Positions 24,539-34,233 are shown, numbered from the stretch's first letter. The stretch is DNA of 47,464 bases from AA29 sp041481445 (GCA_041481445.1 JBGPBV010000038.1:1-47464); one strand, 5' to 3'. Program-made: numbers and translations. Notes: generated by a model from the letters alone, not told the origin.

Positions 24539-26675
24539 GGGAACCGGTCGGCAGGGCTTGCTGTGCCTTGCGCTGCTCCCTCTCGCCCTGCTTGGATTCG
24601 CGCGAGAGGGAACAGCGCAGCAGCAGCAGGATTTCTTCGAGCAGGGCCAGGACTACTTCAAGAGCGAGACGATCGAGGGTGTCTCCAAGCATGCGGAGGC
24701 GCCGACGGAGACGCCCGCCACCGTCACCGTCGTGACCCACGACGAGATCGACCGCTACGGGTTCCGCACCGTGGCCGACGTCCTCAACTTCGCCTCCATG
24801 GGCAACTTCTCGCTGGGCGACCGGCGCTACGACCTGGCCGGGAGCCGCGGGCTGTTCCTCTTCGAGGACTTCAACACGCGCATCCTCGTCATGCTCAACG
24901 GGCACTCCCTCAACGAGCCCTGGTCCAACTTCGCGGACATCGGCCGGGCCATGCTCCTGCCCCTCGACCTCGTGGAGCGGATCGAGATCGTCTACGGCCC
25001 CTCGTCCCTCCTCTACGGCGGCTACAGCCTCTACGGCATCGTCAACGTGATCACGCGCAACGGCTCCTCGATGCCGGGGGCGCGCGTGCGCCTCACCGGC
25101 GGATCCTGGGCGACCGGAGAGGCGGTGGCCTCGTGGGGCGCCTCCGGGACCTACGGCGGGGATTCCCTGGAGAGCCGCGAGTGGAACGTGCTCGCCGCCG
25201 CCGGGTACTACCGGAGCGACGGCGAGGACCTCGACCTTCCGCGCGTCGACGTCGGCTATCCGGTCGACCTCGCGGGGGGGACGATCTGGGGTGGGCCCCA
25301 GAAAGGCACCGACTACGAGCGGGCGCCCTTCATGTTCCTGCAGGCGCGCCGGGGCGACTTCTCCGTGCTGGCCCGCGGCGGCTACCGGAAGCGCGGGACG
25401 CCCTTCGCTCCCTACGGCGCGATGTACGGGACCGGCGACCAGAGCCTGCGTGACGAGAAGGAGCTCGTGGAGCTGCGGTGGGACCACGCGCTGAGCGCGG
25501 GGCTGAACCTCTCCGCGCGCGCCTTCCACGACGTGTACCACTACCACGAGGTCGATCCCTACGCGGACGCCCTGACCTATCCCGGCCAGCCCGGCTACTT
25601 CTTCGACCTCAAGACGCACGATCACGACACCGGCGGCGAGGTCCGCCTGGCCTACCGGCGGGGCACGCACTTCCTGACCGTGGGGGGCGAGTACCGCTAC
25701 CGCACGCTGGGCCAGCAATCGGGCAACGTGTTCTTCGACGGCGCGTCCGCTCCCGGCTCCGGCATCCGCCAGGACGTCCACGGCCGGTTCGGCGTCCTCT
25801 ACGCCCAGGAGGAGTGGCGGCCCCTGAACCAGCTCTCGCTCGTGATCGGAGGGAACTGGGCCGACACCGAGCCCGGGAGCAGCAAGGGGCAGCCGCGGGT
25901 GGCCGTGGTCTACAAGCCGCGCTCGACGCTCTCGATCAAGGCCCTCTACGGCCGCGGCTTCCGCCCGCCGTCGATCTTCGAGGCCTCCTACGGCGACTAC
26001 CAGAGCCAGATCCCGAACCCGGCGCTGTCGTCGGAGGACATCGCCTCCTCGGAGCTCTCCATCCTCTGGAAGGCGAGCCGCCGGGTGTCCGCGCAGGCCT
26101 ACGCCTTCCACAGCCGCCTCGACGGCCTGATCCGCGGAGTGACCATCGAGTCGCCGGCCGACGTGCAGGGCGGGGTCGTGGGGCCGGGGGGGACGGCGGC
26201 GGAGCTGGTCGGCCTCCTCCAGTACCAGTCCGCGGGCGACGTGACCTCCTCCGGCGGGGGCGGCTCCGTCCGCTTCCAGTCCCGGCGCGTGCACGCGTTC
26301 GGGAACCTGGCCTACGCCAGCGCGGAGCTCTCCACGCGCGGCTCCGCGCGCGAGCGGCTCCCGGGTAGCCCGCACTGGCTGGCCTCGGCGGGCGTCTCTT
26401 TCGCTTCGCGCGCCTGGACGGCCTCGCTGGCCGGGCACTACGTGGGGCCGGAGCCGCTGGACGCCTCGCGGGGGCCGGGCCAGGCCGGCGACTTCGTGGA
26501 GGCCAACCTGGGCGCGCAGTACCGGACGCGCCTCGTGTACCCGGTGACGTTCCACCTCGACGTGCTCAACGTCTTCGGCTCCGACGGCGCGGTGGCGGCC
26601 AGCCCGGTCTATGCCGTGCCCAGCCTGCCCATCGAGGGCCGCCGGGTCCTGGTCGGCGCCGACCTGCGCTTCTGA
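24528..26675 (+). CDS. TonB-dependent outer membrane receptor
   Basis: 715 residues with signal peptide (LALLPLALLGFAREGTAQ). A plug domain follows: TPATVTVVTHDEIDRYGFRT, then VADVLNFA, and VERIEIVYGPSSLLYGGYSL, and then a 22-strand-type barrel of alternating amphipathic segments ending in a terminal aromatic (VGADLRF), as required for barrel insertion. A possible TonB box is ETIEGVS near residue 45. The substrate is unknown; there is no carboxypeptidase-like N-terminal extension and no siderophore gene nearby. The ATG has AGGGAAGGG upstream and overlaps the binding-protein gene by 11 bases, so the two are one operon. Confidence 0.92.
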   Translation: MRTRGTGRQGLLCLALLPLALLGFAREGTAQQQQDFFEQGQDYFKSETIEGVSKHAEAPTETPATVTVVTHDEIDRYGFRTVADVLNFASMGNFSLGDRRYDLAGSRGLFLFEDFNTRILVMLNGHSLNEPWSNFADIGRAMLLPLDLVERIEIVYGPSSLLYGGYSLYGIVNVITRNGSSMPGARVRLTGGSWATGEAVASWGASGTYGGDSLESREWNVLAAAGYYRSDGEDLDLPRVDVGYPVDLAGGTIWGGPQKGTDYERAPFMFLQARRGDFSVLARGGYRKRGTPFAPYGAMYGTGDQSLRDEKELVELRWDHALSAGLNLSARAFHDVYHYHEVDPYADALTYPGQPGYFFDLKTHDHDTGGEVRLAYRRGTHFLTVGGEYRYRTLGQQSGNVFFDGASAPGSGIRQDVHGRFGVLYAQEEWRPLNQLSLVIGGNWADTEPGSSKGQPRVAVVYKPRSTLSIKALYGRGFRPPSIFEASYGDYQSQIPNPALSSEDIASSELSILWKASRRVSAQAYAFHSRLDGLIRGVTIESPADVQGGVVGPGGTAAELVGLLQYQSAGDVTSSGGGGSVRFQSRRVHAFGNLAYASAELSTRGSARERLPGSPHWLASAGVSFASRAWTASLAGHYVGPEPLDASRGPGQAGDFVEANLGAQYRTRLVYPVTFHLDVLNVFGSDGAVAASPVYAVPSLPIEGRRVLVGADLRF

Positions 26676-26702
26676 CCTCACCTCCGGCGGCGGCCCCGGC
26701 CC

Positions 26703-26731
26703 TTGACAGCTGCCGCGCGTCCACTTAAGCT
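26703..26731 (+). promoter_or_regulatory. Promoter of the leu operon
   Basis: Consensus -35 TTGACA (26703-26708), 17-base spacer, -10-like TAAGCT (26726-26731). The leader peptide ATG follows 13 bases later. Confidence 0.7.
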
Positions 26732-26744
26732 TGCCGCACTCGCA

Positions 26745-26861
26745 ATGACGCCTTTCGCCTTCGTCCGCCGGGCTCTCACCCCGCGGGTCGAGGTGCGCCT
26801 GGCCTCTCTCGCTCTGCTGCTGCTGGTGCTGCTGATTCCCACGGGGGGACCAGCGATCTAG
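26745..26861 (+). CDS. leuL: leu operon leader peptide (attenuation)
   Basis: A 38-residue ORF whose middle reads LALLLLVLLIPTGG: nine of its residues are leucine, seven of them packed with Val and Ile in a stretch of eleven, using mostly CTG codons in a run (26814-26834). It ends at TAG 26859-26861, 27 bases before a strong terminator and 71 bases before leuA. Ribosome stalling at these codons when charged leucine (and perhaps valine or isoleucine) is scarce would favour read-through. No clear ribosome site is seen. Confidence 0.85.
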   Translation: MTPFAFVRRALTPRVEVRLASLALLLLVLLIPTGGPAI

Positions 26862-26888
26862 CGGCGGGCGAAGCGAGATCGACAGGGA

Positions 26889-26921
26889 CCCCCGAGGGAA
26901 ACCTCGGGGGTTTTTGTTTTT
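26889..26921 (+). terminator. Attenuator terminator before leuA
   Basis: CCCCCGAGG (26889-26897), GAAA loop, CCTCGGGGG (26902-26910), then TTTTTGTTTTT: a perfect 9-bp GC-rich stem with a U-tract. CCCCCG on its left arm can instead pair with CGGGGG at 26842-26847 in the leader, which would act as the antiterminator. Confidence 0.92.
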
Positions 26922-26932
26922 GGGGGATTTCG

Positions 26933-28453
26933 ATGATGACGAGCGAAGATCCGGCGATCGGGCGCGTGACCGTGTTCGACACCACGCTGCGGGACGGCGA
27001 GCAGTCGCCCGGCTGCAGCATGAACCCCCCGGAGAAGCTGCGCCTGGCCCGCCAGATCGAGCGGCTGGGCGCCGACGTGATCGAGGCCGGGTTCCCCATA
27101 GCCTCGCCGGGCGAGTTCGAGTCCGTGCGCATGATCGCCCTCGAGCTGGGCGGCACCACGGTGGCGGCGCTGTGCCGGGCCAAGGAGGGCGACATCGTGG
27201 CCGCCGCCCGCGCCCTCGACGGCGCCCCGCGCTTCCGCCTGCACGTGTTCCTGGCCACGTCCGCCATCCACCTCAAGTACAAGCTCAACATCTCGGCCCG
27301 GGAGTGCGTGGAGCAGGCGGCGGACGCCGTCCGCCTGGCCCGCTCGATCACGCCCGACGTCGAGTTCTCCGCGGAGGACGGCTGCCGCACCGAGTACGGC
27401 TTCCTGCGCGAGGTGGTGGAGGCGGTGCGGGAGGCGGGAGCGGGCGTGGTCAACGTCCCGGACACGGTGGGCTACGCGCTGCCCGAGGAGGTGGCCACCC
27501 TCTTCGGCCGCCTCGTCCACGACGTGCCCGGCGTCGTCTTCTCCTGCCACAACCACAACGACCTGGGGCTCGCCGTCGCCAATACCCTGGCCGCGGTGCG
27601 GGCGGGCGCGCGCCAGATCGAGGTCACGGTGAACGGGATCGGCGAGCGCGCCGGCAACACCTCCCTCGAGGAGATGGTGATGGCCATGCGCGTGCGCCGG
27701 GAGGCGCTCGGGATGACGACCGCCGTGCGCACGGAGGAGCTCATGCGCACGAGCCAGCTCCTCTCGTCCATCACCGGCATCTGGCCGCAGCCCAACAAGG
27801 CGGTCGTGGGGCGCAACGCCTTCGCCCACGAGGCGGGCATCCACCAGCACGGCGTGCTGGCCAACCCGCTCACCTACGAGATCATGACCCCGGAGAGCGT
27901 CGGACTGGGCGAGCGCGTGATGGTGCTGGGCAAGCACTCCGGCAAGCACGCGGTGGAGTCGCGGCTGCTCGCCCTCGGGTTCGCCCCCGCCCCCGACGAG
28001 ATCGAGGCCCTCACCACGCGGGTGAAGGAGCTGGCCGACCGCAAGAAGTTCGTCTACGACGACGACCTCCTCACCCTCGTCTCCCAGCCCGTGCACCACA
28101 CGCGGTTGACCCGCTACCAGGTGGTCTCCGGCAACGAGCTCCTCCCCACCGCCACCGTCGAGGTCGAGACCGACGGGGTGCGCCGCTCCGCCTCCGCCGT
28201 CGGCAACGGCCCTCTCGACGCCGCCTTGAAGGCCACCGACGTCGCCCTGGGCCAGGAGGTCGAGCTCCTGGAGATGCACACGCGGGCGGTCACCGCGGGC
28301 AAGGACGCCCTGGCCGAGGTGATCGTGCGCGTGAGCCACCGTGGCCACGAGTCGACCGGGCAGGCCGCGAGCACCGACTCCATCGAGGCCGCCCTCAAGG
28401 CCTACCTCTCCGCGATCGGTGCCGCGCGGCGGGCCCAGGAGGCGGCGGCATGA
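26933..28453 (+). CDS. leuA: 2-isopropylmalate synthase
   Basis: First committed enzyme of leucine synthesis (acetyl-CoA + 2-oxoisovalerate). 506 residues. The catalytic start DTTLRDGEQSPG (Arg20, Asp21) is present, as are CHNHNDLGLAVANTLAAVRA, which supplies metal ligands, and NGIGERAGNTSLEE. The C-terminal LeuA-dimer regulatory domain, site of leucine feedback, is complete. GGGGGA lies five bases before ATG 26933; ATG 26936 is adjacent. Its TGA overlaps the leuC ATG (ATGA). Expression should be controlled by the attenuator just upstream. Confidence 0.96.
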   Translation: MMTSEDPAIGRVTVFDTTLRDGEQSPGCSMNPPEKLRLARQIERLGADVIEAGFPIASPGEFESVRMIALELGGTTVAALCRAKEGDIVAAARALDGAPRFRLHVFLATSAIHLKYKLNISARECVEQAADAVRLARSITPDVEFSAEDGCRTEYGFLREVVEAVREAGAGVVNVPDTVGYALPEEVATLFGRLVHDVPGVVFSCHNHNDLGLAVANTLAAVRAGARQIEVTVNGIGERAGNTSLEEMVMAMRVRREALGMTTAVRTEELMRTSQLLSSITGIWPQPNKAVVGRNAFAHEAGIHQHGVLANPLTYEIMTPESVGLGERVMVLGKHSGKHAVESRLLALGFAPAPDEIEALTTRVKELADRKKFVYDDDLLTLVSQPVHHTRLTRYQVVSGNELLPTATVEVETDGVRRSASAVGNGPLDAALKATDVALGQEVELLEMHTRAVTAGKDALAEVIVRVSHRGHESTGQAASTDSIEAALKAYLSAIGAARRAQEAAA

Positions 28454-29883
28454 CCGTGACCGGTACGGACGGCGCGCGACCGGGCCCGCGCACCCTGTTC
28501 CAGAAGGTCTGGGACGGCCACGTGGTGCGCGCGGCGACGGCGGACACGCCGGCCGTCCTCTACGTCGATCTGCACCTGGTGCACGAGGTGACCTCGCCGC
28601 AGGCCTTCGCCCTTCTCCGCGAGCGGGGCCTGCGCGTGAGGCGGCCGGACCGTACCGTCGCCACCATGGACCACTCGACGCCGACCACGCCCCTGGCCCC
28701 GGGGGCGCGGGCGGTCATCCAGGACCCCCAGGCCGCGGCCCAGGTGCGCGCCCTGTCCGAGAACTGCGCCGCCTCCGACATCCCGCTCTACCCGCTCGGG
28801 CACGAGCGGCAGGGGATCGTGCACGTGATCTCGCCGGAGCTGGGCCTGACCCGGCCCGGCCTGACCATCGTGTGCGGCGACAGCCACACGAGCACGCACG
28901 GCGCCTTCGGGGCCCTGGCCTTCGGCATCGGAACCAGCGAGGTCGGCCACGTGCTGGCCACGCAGTGCCTGCTGGCCTGGCCGCCGAAGACGCTGGCCAT
29001 CGCCGTCCGCGGCCGGCTGGCCGCCGGGGTGACCGCGAAGGACCTGGTGCTCGCGATCATCGCGCGCATCGGGGTGGGCGGCGCCACCGGCCACGTCATC
29101 GAGTACCGGGGGGAGGCGGTGCGCGCGCTCACGATGGAAGAGCGCATGACCGTCTGCAACATGTCGATCGAGGCGGGCGGGCGCGCGGGGATGGTCGCGC
29201 CGGACGAGACCACCTTCGAGTACCTGCAGGGGCGGCCGTTCGCCCCCGCGGGCGCGGACTGGGAGGCCGCGGTCGAGGGCTGGCGCGCCCTCGTCACCGA
29301 CGAGGGCGCCGCCTTCGATCGCGAGGTCACGCTCGAGGGGGCGGAGGTCGAGCCCATGATCACGTGGGGCACCAACCCCGGCGCCTCCATCCCCATCCAC
29401 GGCGTGGTGCCGGAGCCGGCGGGAGACGCCGCCATCGCCCGGGCCCTCACCTACATGGGCCTCGCCCCCGGCGAGCGCCTGCTCGGCCGCCGCGTGGACG
29501 TGGCGTTCATCGGGAGCTGCACCAACGGACGGCTCTCCGACCTGCGCGCGGCGGCCACGGTGTTCGCCGGCCGTCGCGTGGCGGAAGGCGTGCGCGCGCT
29601 GGTGGTGCCGGGCTCGCAGCAGGTCAAGAAGCAGGCGGAGGCGGAAGGGCTCGATCGCGTGTTCCGCGAGGCGGGTGCGGAATGGCGCGAGCCCGGCTGC
29701 TCGATGTGCATCGCCATGAACGGCGACCGCCTGGAGCCGGGACGCTACGCGGTCAGCACCAGCAACCGGAACTTCGAGGGGCGGCAGGGACCGGGAGGCC
29801 GCACGCTCCTGGCCAGCCCCCTGACCGCGGCCGCCGCCGCCGTGACCGGCCGCGTCACCGACGCCCGCGAGCTGATGAGGTAG
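28450..29883 (+). CDS. leuC: 3-isopropylmalate dehydratase large subunit
   Basis: 477 residues. With LeuD it isomerises 2- to 3-isopropylmalate through a [4Fe-4S] cluster. The three cluster cysteines are visible: Cys357 in GSCTNGR, Cys417 and Cys420 in GCSMCIAMN, with the same 60 and 3 residue spacing as in characterised LeuC. Also typical: CGDSHTSTHGAFGALAFGIG and STSNRNFEGRQG. The start overlaps leuA by four bases. Confidence 0.96.
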   Translation: MTVTGTDGARPGPRTLFQKVWDGHVVRAATADTPAVLYVDLHLVHEVTSPQAFALLRERGLRVRRPDRTVATMDHSTPTTPLAPGARAVIQDPQAAAQVRALSENCAASDIPLYPLGHERQGIVHVISPELGLTRPGLTIVCGDSHTSTHGAFGALAFGIGTSEVGHVLATQCLLAWPPKTLAIAVRGRLAAGVTAKDLVLAIIARIGVGGATGHVIEYRGEAVRALTMEERMTVCNMSIEAGGRAGMVAPDETTFEYLQGRPFAPAGADWEAAVEGWRALVTDEGAAFDREVTLEGAEVEPMITWGTNPGASIPIHGVVPEPAGDAAIARALTYMGLAPGERLLGRRVDVAFIGSCTNGRLSDLRAAATVFAGRRVAEGVRALVVPGSQQVKKQAEAEGLDRVFREAGAEWREPGCSMCIAMNGDRLEPGRYAVSTSNRNFEGRQGPGGRTLLASPLTAAAAAVTGRVTDARELMR

Positions 29884-29885
29884 AG

Positions 29886-30488
29886 ATGGAGAGATTCCGC
29901 GTCCTCACCGGCCGCACCGTCGTCCTCCCGATGGACGACGTCGACACGGACCAGATCATCCCCGCGCGCTTCCTCAAGGGCACCACGCGCGCGGGCCTGG
30001 GCCAGGGCCTCTTCGCGGATCGACGCTACGCCGCGGACGGATCGCCGCGGCCCGACTTCCCCCTCAATCGGCCGGAGGCGGCGGGGGCGCCGGTGCTCGT
30101 CACCGGCCGCAACTTCGGGTGCGGGTCGTCGCGCGAGCACGCGGTGTGGGCCCTGGCCGACCAGGGGTTCCGCGCCTGCGTGGGGCCGTCCTTCGCGGAC
30201 ATCTTCCGCGGGAACGCGCTCAAGAACGGCCTGCTGCCGGTGGCGGTGCCCGCGGACGTCCACGCGCGCCTGGCCGCCGCCGCGGGGGCGACGGTGACGA
30301 TCGACCTCGAGCAGGAGGAGATCGCGCTGGCCGACGGCACGCGTGCGCGCTTCACGGTGGATCCCTTCGCGCGGCACTGCCTGCTCGAAGGGATCGACGA
30401 GCTGGACTTCCTGCGCGGGCAGGAGGCGGCCATCGCCGCCTGGGAGTCGCAACACGAGCACGGCCGAACCATGGGAGGACGTCGATGA
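29886..30488 (+). CDS. leuD: 3-isopropylmalate dehydratase small subunit
   Basis: 200 residues, normal for bacterial LeuD. Motifs: DDVDTDQIIPARFLK near the N-terminus, the substrate-binding loop GRNFGCGSSREHAVWAL, and FADIFRGNALKNGLLPV. It begins two bases after the leuC stop and its TGA overlaps the leuB ATG, so the subunits are made together. Confidence 0.96.
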   Translation: MERFRVLTGRTVVLPMDDVDTDQIIPARFLKGTTRAGLGQGLFADRRYAADGSPRPDFPLNRPEAAGAPVLVTGRNFGCGSSREHAVWALADQGFRACVGPSFADIFRGNALKNGLLPVAVPADVHARLAAAAGATVTIDLEQEEIALADGTRARFTVDPFARHCLLEGIDELDFLRGQEAAIAAWESQHEHGRTMGGRR

Positions 30489-31558
30489 CGACGCACACGC
30501 TGGCCGTTTTGAGGGGCGACGGAGTGGGACCGGAGGTCATCGAGTCCGCCCTCTCCGTCCTGGGCGCTTGCGTGCCGGTGAAGGTGCGGGAGGCGCGCGT
30601 CGGAGGCGCCGCCATCGACGCCGCCGGCGACCCCCTGCCCCCCGAGACCCTCGAGCTCTGCAAGGCCAGCGATGCCGTGCTGCTGGGGGCGGTGGGCGGC
30701 CCGCGCTGGGCCACGGATCCTCGCCCCGAAGACGGGCTGCTGCGGCTGCGCAAGGGCCTCGGCCTCTTCGCGAACGTGCGCGTGGCCCGCGACATGGGCC
30801 TGCCCACGCCCCTGCGCGAGTCGCTGGTGCGCCAGGCCGACGTCGTCGTGGTGCGCGAGCTCTCGGGCGGCGTGTACTTCGGGGAGCCGCGCGGGTTGTC
30901 GCCCACCGCCGCCTTCAACACCTGGCGCCAGACCGCGGACGAGGTGCGGCGGGTGGCCCACGTCGCCTTCAACCTGGCCCGCCGCCGGCGCAACCGCGTG
31001 ACGTCGGTGGACAAGGCCAACGTGCTCGAGGCCTCCCGCCTGTGGCGCACGGTGGTGTCGGAGGTCGGGCGCGAGTATCCGAGCGTCGAGCTGGAGCATC
31101 GCTACGTGGACGCGGCCAGCTTCGAGCTGCTCCAGGCCCCGCGCCGCTTCGACGTGGTGCTCACCGAGAACCTGTTCGGCGACATCCTGAGCGACGAGCT
31201 GGCGGCGGTGTCGGGCTCCATCGGCGTCCTGCCGTCGGCCTCCTTCGGGGACGGGCCCTCGCTCTACGAGCCCGTGCACGGCTCCGCGCCCGACATCGCC
31301 GGGCGCGGGATCGCGAACCCGGTGGGGGCGATCCTGTCCGTCGCCCTCCTCCTCGAGTACTCGCTGGGCCGGCCCGACCTCGCGCACGCCGTCAACGTGG
31401 CCGTGGCCACCACCCTGCGCGAGCGGCGGACCCCGGACGTGGGCGGCACCGCCACCACCGCCGAGATGACGAGCGCGATCCTGAGCAACCTGGCCTGGGC
31501 GCGCTGGGCCTCTCCGGACGCGGAGGAGACCGGCCTCTCCTACGGCTGGGGGGTCTGA
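30485..31558 (+). CDS. leuB: 3-isopropylmalate dehydrogenase
   Basis: 357 residues; oxidatively decarboxylates 3-isopropylmalate with NAD. Family motifs: LRGDGVGPEV at the N-terminus, LLGAVGGPRW, ANVRVARDM, ELSGGVYFGEPRG, SVDKANVLEASRLWR and the signature LTENLFGDILSDELAA. Last gene of the leuACDB operon, which ends here; the next gene on the opposite strand stops eight bases on, with no obvious terminator hairpin between them. Confidence 0.96.
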   Translation: MTTHTLAVLRGDGVGPEVIESALSVLGACVPVKVREARVGGAAIDAAGDPLPPETLELCKASDAVLLGAVGGPRWATDPRPEDGLLRLRKGLGLFANVRVARDMGLPTPLRESLVRQADVVVVRELSGGVYFGEPRGLSPTAAFNTWRQTADEVRRVAHVAFNLARRRRNRVTSVDKANVLEASRLWRTVVSEVGREYPSVELEHRYVDAASFELLQAPRRFDVVLTENLFGDILSDELAAVSGSIGVLPSASFGDGPSLYEPVHGSAPDIAGRGIANPVGAILSVALLLEYSLGRPDLAHAVNVAVATTLRERRTPDVGGTATTAEMTSAILSNLAWARWASPDAEETGLSYGWGV

Positions 31559-31565
31559 GGCCGGG

Positions 31566-34220
31566 CTACTCGGACCGCAGGGTGGCCAGGGGGTCGACCC
31601 GGACGGCGCGGCGCGCCGGGACGTAGGTGGCGGCGAGCGCGACCAGCGCGAGCACGGCAGAGACGGACACGAACGTCAGGGGATCGGCCGCCCCCACTCC
31701 ATAGAGCAGGCTGGTCATGACGTGGGTCAGGGCGAGGGCGGCGGCCAGCCCGGCCAGGGTGCCCACCGCCGCCACCGCGGCCGACTCGTGCAAGACCAGC
31801 CGGATGACGTCGGCCGGCCGCGCGCCCAGGGCCATGCGGATGCCGATCTCGCTGCGCCGCCGGGCCACGGAGTAGCTCATCACCCCGTAGACGCCGACGG
31901 CGGCCAGGGTGAGCGCGACCGTCGCGAAGGTGACGAGCAGCAGCAGGTAGAAGCGGGGGGAGGCGGTCGCGCCCGCCACCACGTCGTCCATCGTCTGCAC
32001 CTCGGAGACGGTCGCGTGGCCGTCCGCGGACCACACCGCCGCACGCAGGGCCGGGGCCAGGGCGGCCGGCTCCGCGCTCGTGCGCACCACGAGAGTGAGA
32101 TAGGTGAACTGCGAGCGCGGGCTCTCGAGGTAGCTCCGGGTCTGCAGGAACGGGAGGTACATCTCGTTCTCGGGCGGGGCCGACCAGTCGCTGCGGGCGG
32201 AGTCGCGGGCGACTCCCACGACCGTGAGCCACTTCGGGTCCTTGTCGAGGTCGTCGAGGGTGAGGCGGCGGCCGATCGCGTCCTCGCCCGGCCAGTACTG
32301 CCGGGCCATCCACTCGTCGACGATGACGACGCCGGGCGCGCCCCCGTCGTCGCGCTCGGTGAAGTCCCGTCCGCGCACCAGCGGAAGCCGCATGGTCGCG
32401 AAGTACCCGGGGACCACCACGCGATAGGCGGCGCTGGGCGCCTCGCCGGGGGCGGAGCGCGGCCGGCCCTCCACGCTGAAGGGGAACCCCCAGATGTCGC
32501 CGGCCAGCGGGAGGTGGTTGATGGCGCCGGCGGACGCCACCCCCGGCCGCGCGCGGACGCGGTCCAGCACGTCACGATAGAATGCGACGCGCCGTCCCGG
32601 CTCCGCCGCCGCCGATCCGGTGACGGACACCACTGCGCTCAGGACGTGGTCGGGACGGAAGCCGGGATCCAGCCCGCGCAGGGCCACGAACGTGCGGATC
32701 ATCAGCCCGGCGCCCACGAGGAGCACGAGGGCGAGGGCCAGCTCCGAGGCCATGAGCAGCCGGCGCAGGCGGTTCCTGCCGGCGCCGGTGGTGGACCCCC
32801 GCTCGCCTTCGCGCAGGGAGGCGGTGAGGTCCAGCCGTGAGGCCTGCACGGCGGGAACGAGGCCGAAGGCGATCCCGGTCAGCATCGAGAGAAGGACCGC
32901 CACGACGAGGACGCGCAGGTCCACGGTGACCGTCTCGAGCCGAGGGATGTCGACCGGTCCGAAGGCCACCACCGCGCGGACGGCCCCGGCGGCCAGGACC
33001 ACGCCCGCCGCGCCTCCGATCGAGGCCAGGACGACGCTCTCGGTGAGGAGCTGCCGGATCATCCGTCCCCGGCTCGCCCCCAGCGCCACGCGGAGCGCGA
33101 CCTCTCTGTGGCGAACGGCGGCGCGGGCCAGCAGCATGTGGGCGACGTTCGCGCAGGCGATCAGGAGGACGAGGCCGACCGCGCCCAGGAGCACGAGCAG
33201 GGCGGAGCGGACGTCGCCCACGACGATCTCGTCGAGCGCGCGCACCCGCACGTCCCGGTTGGTCCCGGGGTAGGCCTGCTCGAGCCGCGCGGTGATGGCC
33301 GCGACCTCGGCGCGGGCCTGGGCCAGGCTCGCGCCCGGGGCCAGACGGCCGAAGGCGCGCAGGCTCTGGCCAGTGCGGTTGCCCGCGCGGTCGGCCAGCG
33401 GCAGGGGAGCCCACAGCTCGGCCCCCCGGGCCCAGAAGGGCGGGAACTCGAACCCGCGCGGCATCACGCCCACGACCGTGTGCGCCTCGCCGTCGAGGGT
33501 GACCGTCCGCCCGAGCACGGCCGGATCGCCTCCGAAGCGGCGCTGCCACAGGCGATGCCCGAGGACGACGACGTGCTCGCGGCCCGGCCCGTCCTCGTCG
33601 GGCGTGAACAGCCGGCCGATCTGCGGCGTCACCCCGAGCATGGGCAGGAGGTCCGCGGTCACGCGAAGGCCGGTCACGCGCTCCGGCGGGTCGATGCCGG
33701 TGAGGTTGGCCTGCCAGAACTCGGCCGCGCCCATCGCCTCGAAGTTGCGCGCGTCCCGGCGCCAATCGAGGAAGTTGCCGGGGGCGACCGGGTTCCGGCC
33801 GCGGTGCAGGAGGACGGCCAGACGGTCGGGCGCGCGGTAGGGCAGCGGGCGCAGCAGCACCGCGTCCACCACGCTGTAGATCGCGGTGGTGGCGCCGATG
33901 CCGAGGGCGAGGGCCAGGACGGCGGCGACGGTGAACCCCGGCGTGCGCGCCAGCGTCCGCAGGCCGAAGCGCGCGTCCCGCCACGTCGTCTCCAGGAGCG
34001 TGCCCATGCGGACCTCGCGCACCGCCTCCTTCACCTGCTCCGCGCCTCCGATCTCGATCGCGGCCCGCCGTCGCGCCTCCGCCGGCGACAGGCCGCTCGC
34101 GATCCCCTCGTCCTCCAGCATCTCCTCGTAGGCGCGAACTTCCCGGTGGAGGTCGCGCTCCCGCGCGCCCTTGTCGACCAGGTTGCGCCAGAGGCTGGCC
34201 AGCCGCGGGAAAAGGCTCAT
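31566..34220 (-). CDS. ADOP-type ABC transporter permease (MacB/FtsX-like)
   Basis: 884 residues. An N-terminal cytoplasmic segment (about 1-90, ending RDARFGLRTLARTPGF) typical of acidobacterial duplicated orphan permeases precedes two copies of the MacB periplasmic core plus FtsX permease unit: membrane start FTVAAVLALALGIGATTAIY, central bundle around 330-440, a second core and a final FtsX bundle ending VRVDPLATLRSE. No ATPase is encoded beside it, as usual for this group. It starts 13 bases after the PadR gene and is presumably repressed by it. Role likely efflux or envelope stress; substrate unknown. Confidence 0.93.
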   Translation of the reverse strand: MSLFPRLASLWRNLVDKGARERDLHREVRAYEEMLEDEGIASGLSPAEARRRAAIEIGGAEQVKEAVREVRMGTLLETTWRDARFGLRTLARTPGFTVAAVLALALGIGATTAIYSVVDAVLLRPLPYRAPDRLAVLLHRGRNPVAPGNFLDWRRDARNFEAMGAAEFWQANLTGIDPPERVTGLRVTADLLPMLGVTPQIGRLFTPDEDGPGREHVVVLGHRLWQRRFGGDPAVLGRTVTLDGEAHTVVGVMPRGFEFPPFWARGAELWAPLPLADRAGNRTGQSLRAFGRLAPGASLAQARAEVAAITARLEQAYPGTNRDVRVRALDEIVVGDVRSALLVLLGAVGLVLLIACANVAHMLLARAAVRHREVALRVALGASRGRMIRQLLTESVVLASIGGAAGVVLAAGAVRAVVAFGPVDIPRLETVTVDLRVLVVAVLLSMLTGIAFGLVPAVQASRLDLTASLREGERGSTTGAGRNRLRRLLMASELALALVLLVGAGLMIRTFVALRGLDPGFRPDHVLSAVVSVTGSAAAEPGRRVAFYRDVLDRVRARPGVASAGAINHLPLAGDIWGFPFSVEGRPRSAPGEAPSAAYRVVVPGYFATMRLPLVRGRDFTERDDGGAPGVVIVDEWMARQYWPGEDAIGRRLTLDDLDKDPKWLTVVGVARDSARSDWSAPPENEMYLPFLQTRSYLESPRSQFTYLTLVVRTSAEPAALAPALRAAVWSADGHATVSEVQTMDDVVAGATASPRFYLLLLVTFATVALTLAAVGVYGVMSYSVARRRSEIGIRMALGARPADVIRLVLHESAAVAAVGTLAGLAAALALTHVMTSLLYGVGAADPLTFVSVSAVLALVALAATYVPARRAVRVDPLATLRSE

Positions 34221-34233
34221 GGACCCCGCTCCT

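Noticed and set aside
24384..26681. A 765-codon antisense frame opposite the TonB receptor
   Set aside because: No family resemblance; the plus strand encodes signal peptide, plug and barrel with a terminal aromatic residue.
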